The notes below the pieces were generated by a model, which saw only the letters and a list, made by a program, of their open reading frames with translations, was not told where the DNA came from and did not search any database. From assembly GCA_035541655.1 (NCBI GenBank), contig DATKMY010000155.1:1-64000 (forward strand): a DNA stretch of 64,000 bases. The letters run 5' to 3'. This DNA comes from CAIWHR01 sp035541655. Its GTDB lineage: Bacteria; Pseudomonadota; Gammaproteobacteria; Burkholderiales; Casimicrobiaceae. Shown in pieces: positions 8,597 through 15,167 of this stretch (its first letter is position 1; each line of letters starts with the position of its first letter). The position numbers and the translations under genes are program-made.

Positions 8597-9388
8597 CTAC
8601 TTCGCTGCGGCGAGCTGCTTCAGCGTGAACGTGTAGCTCTCTTTGTCGAGCGGCTTGTGGCAGGCGAGGCACTCGGCCTGGTTCACTCCGGCACGCTGCT
8701 TCTTGTCGAGCGTGAACACCGCGTAATTCCAGTCCGAGTTGCGCAGGATCTCGGGAATCTCCTTGCCCCACCCGGCCTCGCGCTCCATGGCGGTGTAGAA
8801 GAGGAGCTTGTCCGCGACGAAGAAGCCGTCGCCGCCGGCGATCGGCTTCCCGTCGGCGCCGAGCTTCGCCGAGTAGACCTCGGCGAAGAGCACCGAGCCG
8901 TCGGGCAGGTCCTTGCCCGCCTTCGCCGCCTGCAGCGCCGGCTTGTTGGCGTAGTAGTAGCGCACCTGGTTGGTCGCCGGGAAGTTGATCGTGTGGTACT
9001 TGGCGAAGCCGGTCGTGTAGCCCTCGGGGAACGGCACGCGCGTCGCGGCGACATTGGGCAGCAGACCCGACTTGGCGCCCGATTCCGGCCCGGGGAGCGA
9101 AGCGAAATAGGCCGCGACATTGGCCATGTCGTCGGCGCTCAATTGCGCGGCGATCGCGTTCATGATCGCGTTCTTGCGCGAACCGTCCTTGAGCGCCTTC
9201 AGCTGCGACTCGAGGTAGCCGGCACGCTGCGCGGCGAGGTTCGGTATCGCGTCGCTCACGCTCACGCCGTTCGCGCCGTGGCAGGCAGCGCATACCGTCG
9301 CGACCTTCGCCTTGCCCGCCTCGATGTCGGCGGCGCGCGCCATCGGAACGACGGACAGGACTGCCAGGAACCTGAGCAAAAGCTTCAC
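8597..9388 (-). CDS. Cytochrome c class I - cytochrome P460 fusion, exported
   Basis: A 263-residue periplasmic protein with a Sec signal (cleavage near ARA-AD, about residue 20). Residues 22-105 form a class I cytochrome c with CAACH at 33-37 and a late methionine as likely axial ligand. The rest resembles a cytochrome P460 domain, with its own heme motif CLACH at 240-244. P460-domain proteins oxidise hydroxylamine or related nitrogen compounds, but many homologs are untested. The fusion could pass electrons internally from the P460 heme to the c-type heme. Monocistronic by context. Confidence 0.85.
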   Translation of the reverse strand: MKLLLRFLAVLSVVPMARAADIEAGKAKVATVCAACHGANGVSVSDAIPNLAAQRAGYLESQLKALKDGSRKNAIMNAIAAQLSADDMANVAAYFASLPGPESGAKSGLLPNVAATRVPFPEGYTTGFAKYHTINFPATNQVRYYYANKPALQAAKAGKDLPDGSVLFAEVYSAKLGADGKPIAGGDGFFVADKLLFYTAMEREAGWGKEIPEILRNSDWNYAVFTLDKKQRAGVNQAECLACHKPLDKESYTFTLKQLAAAK

Positions 9389-9537
9389 GATGCCTCCCTC
9401 GTGGCCTCTCGTCTGGCCACTCTACCGCCTTGTGACGGGCGCGTTAACAGTCCCTGAGGGCCCGGCATTCCGCCGCCCGTGAGGCGCGGCAGACAGGGAG
9501 GGCGCGCATTCGCCGCGGCCCGGGCGGACGCCGGTGT

Positions 9538-10062
9538 CTAATCCGCCGGGCCGGCCGAACCGGGGCTCGCTGCCCGTGGCGGAGACTCCCGGCGGCCATC
9601 CACCGTGCTTCGTATCGAAGCCAGCAGAAAACGATGAAAGCCGTGACAGACCGCTTCTTCGATCGCTGCCCACAGCCAGCGCGGACGCCTGGCGCCACGG
9701 TAGAGCGTCGTCACGGTGAGCTCCGTGCAGGAGCTCGAGAGCTCGCGGAGCGCGTAGCAGCCGCCGGAGAGCTGGACGCCGCCTCCGATCGCGAGGTTCT
9801 GCTCGACGACCTCGAAACCGTAGTGCCGCAGTGGCTCGATCCGCGTCAGCCGCTTGCGCAGGTAGCCGTCCTCGTACGAGCACTCGACCTCGTCGCCGAC
9901 GTCCGTGGAGCGGCTGTCGGCTCCCGTCGGCAGCGGTAGCAGCACGCGCAGATAGAGCGGCGGCCGGGCGTCGATCTGTTCGTAGAACATCAGCGCGTCC
10001 CATACGCGCTCGGGCGGGGCGGCGATTCGCGTGCGTGTGCGAACGGCAGTCGGTCCGCTCAT
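9538..10062 (-). CDS. SRPBCC-family (START-like fold) protein
   Basis: A 174-residue protein opening with TRTRIAAPPERVWDAL, the usual first strand and helix of polyketide cyclase/SRPBCC small-ligand-binding domains. Hydrophobic strands and a long C-terminal helix (LWAAIEEAVCHGFHRFL) follow. No catalytic motif is evident and the ligand is unknown. Its ATG overlaps the DUF3419 stop as ATGA, so it is the last gene of a translationally coupled three-gene unit. That linkage suggests a role in handling the lipid-like product of the upstream enzyme. This is inference. Confidence 0.75.
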   Translation of the reverse strand: MSGPTAVRTRTRIAAPPERVWDALMFYEQIDARPPLYLRVLLPLPTGADSRSTDVGDEVECSYEDGYLRKRLTRIEPLRHYGFEVVEQNLAIGGGVQLSGGCYALRELSSSCTELTVTTLYRGARRPRWLWAAIEEAVCHGFHRFLLASIRSTVDGRRESPPRAASPGSAGPAD

Positions 10063-10988
10063 CGCGGCTCGCCTCCCATCGGTGCACGCGAAGAAACCGC
10101 GCGCACATCGACGACGCCCCAGAGCATCGAGCGGTCCTCTTCGGAGCGATTGCTCGGGCCCTGAGTCACGGGCTCGCGAAAGCTGCGCAGAACGACCACC
10201 GCGTCGCGCGCGGCGGCATGCGCGATCGCCGCCATCAGGCGCCGCTCGTAGGCCGCGTCGGCGCCGTCCAGGATGTTGGATAGCGTGAACGCGTCGAAGC
10301 TGCCCGAGGGCGCGCGTTCGAGAAAGTCGGCGGCGTCGGCGTGGACCAGCCGAATTCTCTTCGGATCGCGCGGCGGCGCTGCGTCGGGTAGCTCCCCGAT
10401 CAGCAGAGATCGCGCGTAGGGGTTGGCGCGATTCGCGTGGCGAGCGAAGCAGCGCGCCATCCGCCCGCGCATCACCGCACCGAGGTGCGGCGGCAGGAAC
10501 GCGAGGAACGGCGCCGCATAGACGGCGCGCAGTGCAGCGAACGAAAGCAGACCGTCGAACGCGGCGCGAAAGCGCCGGGTGTCGAGGTCGCGATGCCAGC
10601 GCGCGACCTGGGCCGCGGTGTCGTCGAGATCGACGAACGCCGAGAGCTTCGCCGCCGTCCACCCGACGGCGGGGGCAAAGCGGCGCGCGAACGCCATGAC
10701 GCGCTCCGCGACACCCCGGACGCACGGCTCTCCGGCGATGCGCCGCTCGGCGTAAGCGAGCTGGACGGCGTTCACATCGACCGCGACGACCTCGTGCTCC
10801 TCCGCGAGCTCGATCGCCGTGCAACCCGCCGAGGCGATGCAGAAGACGCGGCCGCCGGGGCGGAACGCGCGTCGTTCGACGCGTGCATCCTCGTACATGC
10901 GGCCGAAGAGGATCCTCGCCGGACCTTCGCGGGCATCGAAGCGGCCGCGCGCCCATACGGTGCCCGCGGCAGGCAGTGACGCGGTCAA
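10059..10988 (-). CDS. DUF3419/BtaA-like SAM-dependent aminocarboxypropyl transferase family
   Basis: About 309 residues. The family includes BtaA, which moves the 3-amino-3-carboxypropyl group of SAM onto diacylglycerol in betaine-lipid synthesis. The SAM-site region reads FCIASAGCTAIELA followed by EVVAVDVN. Further BtaA-like blocks are ILFGRMYED near the start and DAFTLSNILDG near the end. I place the start at a TTG (10988) whose TTGA overlaps the stop of the preceding DoxX-like gene; no in-frame ATG precedes the conserved region nearby. The methyltransferase partner BtaB is not in the window, so betaine-lipid synthesis is unproven. Confidence 0.75.
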   Translation of the reverse strand: MTASLPAAGTVWARGRFDAREGPARILFGRMYEDARVERRAFRPGGRVFCIASAGCTAIELAEEHEVVAVDVNAVQLAYAERRIAGEPCVRGVAERVMAFARRFAPAVGWTAAKLSAFVDLDDTAAQVARWHRDLDTRRFRAAFDGLLSFAALRAVYAAPFLAFLPPHLGAVMRGRMARCFARHANRANPYARSLLIGELPDAAPPRDPKRIRLVHADAADFLERAPSGSFDAFTLSNILDGADAAYERRLMAAIAHAAARDAVVVLRSFREPVTQGPSNRSEEDRSMLWGVVDVRAVSSRAPMGGEPR

Positions 10989-11362
10989 CGCGGCCAGCCC
11001 GACGCGACCCACGCGAGCGCGAGGAACGCGATGTTCTTGACGACCATGCCGGCCGGATCGTGAATCAGGTGCCTGGCCCAGACGAGGCCGTTGGCGTTCA
11101 GCGTCACGAGAAGGACCGTCTGCGCGATCGCGCACGCGCGCGGCGCGATGCCGCTCAGCACCCAGACGCCGAGGGCAACCTCGACGATGCCCAGCGCCTG
11201 CAGGAATCGCGCGCCGATCGCGCGCCCGAAACGCGGCACCGCCTCGACGACCTCGAGCTCGCGGGGCTGGCCGTGCAGCAGCTTGCACCAGAGCCCTTCG
11301 TAGATCCAGACGGCCGCCACTGCGGCGCGGATCAACCAGACTGGCGGCAGCTCGCCGGACAT
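10985..11362 (-). CDS. DoxX-like small membrane protein
   Basis: About 125 residues with four predicted membrane helices. It opens VWLIRAAVAAVWIYEGLWCKLL, as in the DoxX-like family often found beside lipid or sugar epimerase genes. The start ATG at 11362 is preferred, because an upstream in-frame ATG at 11455 would add a basic, non-membrane extension. It is the first gene of the DoxX-like/DUF3419/SRPBCC set, with 4-bp overlaps at both downstream junctions. Function unknown; a scaffold or lipid-handling role beside the transferase is plausible. Confidence 0.72.
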   Translation of the reverse strand: MSGELPPVWLIRAAVAAVWIYEGLWCKLLHGQPRELEVVEAVPRFGRAIGARFLQALGIVEVALGVWVLSGIAPRACAIAQTVLLVTLNANGLVWARHLIHDPAGMVVKNIAFLALAWVASGWPR

Positions 11363-11524
11363 TGGCCGATCGTAGGCGGCGGCGGTGCGCCGGGCTTTGA
11401 TGCCCGTCAACAGCCCGGCGCGAAGAATCCGCCCGAGAGCACGCGACAGCGACACGCCGCGCGCTCGGGCATTCCGGCGTTGGAAGGTCCCGCTATCCCC
11501 CGCGCCGGCCCCGCGCGAGCGGGA

Positions 11525-12124
11525 TCAGTACTTCAGCGTGCAGCCGTACGGCGTCGTGCTGGCGATCGAGACGGGCTTGCCCGCGGTCGCCTCGGTGAGC
11601 GCGGCGCGCACGTAGTTGTTCGCGATCTTCACGTCGGCGGGATTCGTCGAGCGTTTGTCGTCGATCGCGCCGTCGTAGATGATCTTGCCCGCGGGGTCGA
11701 TGACGAACATGTGCGGCGTATTCTTCGCCGCATAGGCGCGCGCCGTCGCACTCGTGCCGTCGATCAGCGTGGCCTTCGGCGCGGCTTCCTGCGCCCGCAT
11801 CCACTTCTCCATCTCCTCGGGGGTCTTGTACTCGCTGTGGCTCGCGTTGGTCGAGTTGATCGTCAGCCAGACGACGTCCTTCGCTCCCCATTCCTTCTGC
11901 AGCCCCTGCATGTTCTGGCTGTTGTAGTGCTTGCGCACGAACGGGCACTCGGGGTTCGTCCACTCGAGCACGACGAACTTGCCGCGGTAGTCGGCGAGCT
12001 TCACCGGCCTGCCGCTGGTGTCGGCGACCACGAAGTCGGGCGCGCGCCCGCCCGGTGCCGCAGCCGCGGGAAGCACGAAGGCGAGCGCAACACCGCTCGC
12101 CAGGATCATCGATTTGAGCCGCAT
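11525..12124 (-). CDS. Exported redoxin (AhpC/TSA-like thioredoxin-fold protein)
   Basis: A 199-residue periplasmic protein with a clear signal peptide (LAFVLPAAAAPGG). The thioredoxin-like fold has GRAPDF near the N-terminus and the reactive segment EWTNPECPFVRKHY. The single active-site Cys is followed by PFV rather than forming a CxxC pair. NTPHMFVIDPAGKIIYDG supplies the cis-proline region. It belongs to the thioredoxin-family peroxiredoxin-like group. It lies 36 bp downstream of the DsbD-type gene on the same strand and is a likely client reduced by that transporter. Confidence 0.87.
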   Translation of the reverse strand: MRLKSMILASGVALAFVLPAAAAPGGRAPDFVVADTSGRPVKLADYRGKFVVLEWTNPECPFVRKHYNSQNMQGLQKEWGAKDVVWLTINSTNASHSEYKTPEEMEKWMRAQEAAPKATLIDGTSATARAYAAKNTPHMFVIDPAGKIIYDGAIDDKRSTNPADVKIANNYVRAALTEATAGKPVSIASTTPYGCTLKY

Positions 12125-12160
12125 GAGAATCTCCTTTCGTCAAGCTTTCGCCGGCTCGCC

Positions 12161-14344
12161 CTACAGCGAAGCGAGCGCGTCGAGCACGGTTTGCCGCTGC
12201 AGCACTTCCGGTAGCAGCACGGGCTTCTTCCCCGGTAGATATAGAACATAAACCGGGACGCCGGTTCGGCCAAGCGCTGACAGCGCCCGGGTGATATCGG
12301 GGTCGCGGCGCGTCCAGTCGGCACGCACCAGAGCGACGTTCTTGCGCGCGAACGCCGCGCGCACGTCCTGGGTATTGAGGACGAGGCGCTTGTTCACCTG
12401 GCAGGTGACGCACCATGCGGCGGTAAAGTCGACGAAGACCGGCCGGCCGGATGCCGCCAGGTCGGCAACGCCCCTCGGCGTGTAGGGCTGCCATTCGCCG
12501 TCCGCAGCGGCGATGCGTCGATTCGCACCCGCCGCCGGCGAGGCGTCGGCTTCGACGGTGAGCAGCGGCCACGCGAGCGCAAGCGATCCGGCGAGTGCGG
12601 CCACGCCGGCAATTCCCCACGGGCGTGCCCCTCCGGTGCGCACGATCCGCCAGGTCCAAAGCGCGAAGCCGAGGCACAGGAGCGCGAGCAAAAGCCGCAC
12701 GACCGCGTCGTTGTCGCGCTGCGCGCCGAGCACCCAGGCGAGCCAGATCACCGTCGCATAGAGCGGGAACGCGAGGACCTGCTTGAAGCGCAGCAGCCAC
12801 GGCCCCGGACGCGGGAGATGCTTGCGCCAGCCGGGCAGCAGTGCGAGCGTCACAAAGGGAACTGCCATCCCGAGGCCGAGCGCGACGAAGACGACGAGCG
12901 TCACTGCCGTCGACTCGGAGATCGCATAGCCGAGCGCTGCGCCCATGAACGGCGCGGTGCACGGCGACGCGATGAGCACGGCGAGGACGCCGGAGAGCAG
13001 CGCGTCGACCGTGCGGTTCTTCGCCGTGTACTCGGCGACTCCCGACGGCGCGACCTGCCCGAACTCGAACACCCCCGACAGGTTGAGCGCCAGCACGAAG
13101 AACAGCGCGGCGAGCGCCGTGACGACGGCCGGCGACTGAAGCTGAAAACCCCATCCCAATTGCTCGCCGGCCGAGCGCAAGCCCGCAAGAACGAGGCCGA
13201 GCGCGACGAAGGTCGCGACGACTCCGCCGGCGAACGCGAAGGCTTCCTTGCGCAGCGTCGCGGGTTGGTCGTGGTGCGTCGCGAAGCCCAGGACCTTGAG
13301 CGAAAGCACCGGGAACACGCACGGCATCAGATTGAGCGCGATGCCGCCGACGAAAGCGAACGCGATGGCCACTGCGAGCGACAATCGGTTGTCGGCAGGC
13401 GAGGTCGCCGGCGCAGCGACGTCGAGCTTCGAGGCCGCTGCGAGCGCGGGCTTCGCCCCTGCGCGAATGGCGCCCGAGAGCGGTACGTCGATCGTCGCAG
13501 CGAACGTATCTGCGGAGAAGCCGTCCGCCGCCGACAGCACGCCGGCGACCCGGTTGAAGTTTCCCGCGAGGCTGTACGCGACCGGGAGCGTGAGCAGATA
13601 GGCGTCGCCGTCGCGCTTCGTCGTCTGCGGCACGGAGGGCTCGATCCGCGATTCGGCGAACGAGAAGAAGCGAAGCGCGCCCGGGTCCTTCGCGCCCGCA
13701 GGCGGGACGAGCTTCACTTCGATCGTGGCGCCCCTGCCTTCCGCCGACGCCTTCCATCCGACCATCGGACGGGGCAGCGCGGCGCGCGCGGCAGCGATCG
13801 GCGCGCCCCAGCGCGGATCGGGAGCCGCCTTCTTGTCGACCGGCAGTGAAAGCTCGAGATCGGCACCCTCGGGGATGCAGACCTCCTTGCAAACCAGCCA
13901 GTCGGCACGTGCGCGCAGGAGGGTGGGCGCGCCCGGCTCCAACGTCGGTTGTGCCGTCAGCGTGACGAGGTGCAGCACCTCGCCGTCGTAGCCGTAGTTG
14001 ACCAGCGGGCCGGCGGGCAGCGCGCGCGGCACCGGCCACTCGATCGGCCCGGCCGTGATTCCCTCGGGCAGTTTCCACTCGAGGGTAGTCGGCAGGCCGG
14101 AGTCACCGGGATTCTGCCAATAGGTATGCCACCCCTTCTGCATCGAGAGGCGCAACGCAACCGTCAGCGTCTCGCCGGGGACCACCGCCGTTTGCGCAGC
14201 GACGAGCTCCGCCTCGACGTGCTCGGTCTTCACCGGAGTCGCGACCGCGCCCGGCGCAGGCGCGAGGGTCGCTGCAGCGACGAGCGCGGCGCTGGCGAAG
14301 GCTCTGCGGAGTACAAGTCGGGGACGAAGCATCGGCCGATCCAT
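12161..14344 (-). CDS. Thiol:disulfide interchange protein DsbD/ScsB-type
   Basis: A 727-residue inner-membrane electron transporter moving reducing power from cytoplasmic thioredoxin to periplasmic thiol proteins. An N-terminal secreted domain carries CKEVCIPE. The central membrane domain has the paired cysteines in LMPCVFPVLSLK and SPCTAPFMGAA. The C-terminal periplasmic thioredoxin domain has AAWCVTCQVNK. The large N-terminal region with CKEVC is closer to ScsB than to classical DsbD. Its redoxin partner follows immediately. The two probably form an operon for oxidative damage repair or heme/cytochrome maturation. Confidence 0.92.
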   Translation of the reverse strand: MDRPMLRPRLVLRRAFASAALVAAATLAPAPGAVATPVKTEHVEAELVAAQTAVVPGETLTVALRLSMQKGWHTYWQNPGDSGLPTTLEWKLPEGITAGPIEWPVPRALPAGPLVNYGYDGEVLHLVTLTAQPTLEPGAPTLLRARADWLVCKEVCIPEGADLELSLPVDKKAAPDPRWGAPIAAARAALPRPMVGWKASAEGRGATIEVKLVPPAGAKDPGALRFFSFAESRIEPSVPQTTKRDGDAYLLTLPVAYSLAGNFNRVAGVLSAADGFSADTFAATIDVPLSGAIRAGAKPALAAASKLDVAAPATSPADNRLSLAVAIAFAFVGGIALNLMPCVFPVLSLKVLGFATHHDQPATLRKEAFAFAGGVVATFVALGLVLAGLRSAGEQLGWGFQLQSPAVVTALAALFFVLALNLSGVFEFGQVAPSGVAEYTAKNRTVDALLSGVLAVLIASPCTAPFMGAALGYAISESTAVTLVVFVALGLGMAVPFVTLALLPGWRKHLPRPGPWLLRFKQVLAFPLYATVIWLAWVLGAQRDNDAVVRLLLALLCLGFALWTWRIVRTGGARPWGIAGVAALAGSLALAWPLLTVEADASPAAGANRRIAAADGEWQPYTPRGVADLAASGRPVFVDFTAAWCVTCQVNKRLVLNTQDVRAAFARKNVALVRADWTRRDPDITRALSALGRTGVPVYVLYLPGKKPVLLPEVLQRQTVLDALASL

Positions 14345-14394
14345 ACGAGGTCGCCGGATTGGGCGTGGCGCGGGGCGGAAAGGTTCCCGATCCG

Positions 14395-14400
14395 TATAAT
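14395..14400 (+). promoter_or_regulatory. -10 box upstream of the GDT1-family gene
   Basis: A perfect TATAAT. No convincing -35 lies 16-18 bp upstream. Transcription would begin near 14407, leaving a leader of about 120 nt before the preferred TTG start at 14529. Confidence 0.5.
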
Positions 14401-14406
14401 TCTACG

Positions 14407-14528
14407 CGGGGAGAGCGGGACCCCCCGGGCGGGCCACGCCGCACCGCCGCCGGCCAGGCGCCGAAGCAGGGCGCGGTTTTCGGCTCTGTCCGCCTTCGGT
14501 GAACAGGCACTTCGCCTCGGCATTCCCC
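14407..14528 (+). promoter_or_regulatory. Structured 5' leader, possible manganese riboswitch
   Basis: Right after the presumed transcription start the leader reads CGGGGAGAG. Manganese-sensing yybP-ykoY leaders also begin with GGGGAG, and they commonly precede manganese-exporter genes such as this family. A GGGG/CCCC pairing between 14408-14411 and 14525-14528 would place the translation start next to the closing stem. I cannot identify the conserved internal loops of that riboswitch, so this is a candidate only. Confidence 0.3.
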
Positions 14529-15095
14529 TTGGAAGCCTTTCTCGTTTCGATCGGCGTCGTCGCCCTCGGCGAAATCGGCGACAAGACGCAGCTGCTTGCG
14601 CTGATGCTCGCTGCACGCTTCCGCAGGCCCTGGCCGATCATTGCCGGCATCTTTGCGGCAACGCTCGCCAACCACGCGCTGGCCGGACTGGTGGGGAGCT
14701 TGCTGCGCGGACTCCTGACGCCGGAGCTGTTGCGATGGATCGTCGCGGCATCATTCTTCGCCGTCGCGATCTGGGCGCTCTCCCCCGACAAGATCGACGA
14801 CGACGCGCACCCCCCCACGAGCCGCTGGGGCGTGTTCGGCGTAACCGCGGTATCGTTCTTCCTCGCCGAGATGGGCGACAAGACGCAGATCGCCACCGCG
14901 GTGCTCGCGGCGAAGTACTCGGCCCTTCCCGCGGTCATCGCCGGTACGACGCTCGGAATGCTGATCGCCGACGTGCCGGTCGTGCTGATCGGCAACCTCT
15001 CCGCAGCGAAGCTTCCGCTCAAGGCGATTCGGATCGCTGCGGCGCTGATGTTCGTCGCGCTCGGAATCTACACGCTGCTTGCCTCGGGCGCCTGA
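14529..15095 (+). CDS. TMEM165/GDT1 (UPF0016) family membrane cation exporter
   Basis: A 188-residue inner-membrane protein of six helices in two homologous halves. Each half carries the family signature E-x-G-D-K-T-Q: EIGDKTQ in the first, EMGDKTQ in the second. Bacterial members export manganese or exchange calcium or manganese for protons. I chose TTG 14529, giving MEAFLVSIGVVALGEIGD, which matches the usual family N-terminus. A GTG at 14499 would add ten residues. It precedes leuS by 72 bp but leuS has its own -10 box. Confidence 0.87.
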   Translation: MEAFLVSIGVVALGEIGDKTQLLALMLAARFRRPWPIIAGIFAATLANHALAGLVGSLLRGLLTPELLRWIVAASFFAVAIWALSPDKIDDDAHPPTSRWGVFGVTAVSFFLAEMGDKTQIATAVLAAKYSALPAVIAGTTLGMLIADVPVVLIGNLSAAKLPLKAIRIAAALMFVALGIYTLLASGA

Positions 15096-15107
15096 GGGCC
15101 TCGCCGG

Positions 15108-15113
15108 TATAAT
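15108..15113 (+). promoter_or_regulatory. -10 box of leuS
   Basis: Perfect TATAAT, 54 bp before the leuS ATG, in the short gap after the GDT1-family gene. No good -35 is visible at normal spacing. Confidence 0.45.
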
Positions 15114-15167
15114 TCGCCGTCCGCGGGTACCGTCCGCATCCGCGCTTCACCGACCACTTCGCATCCG

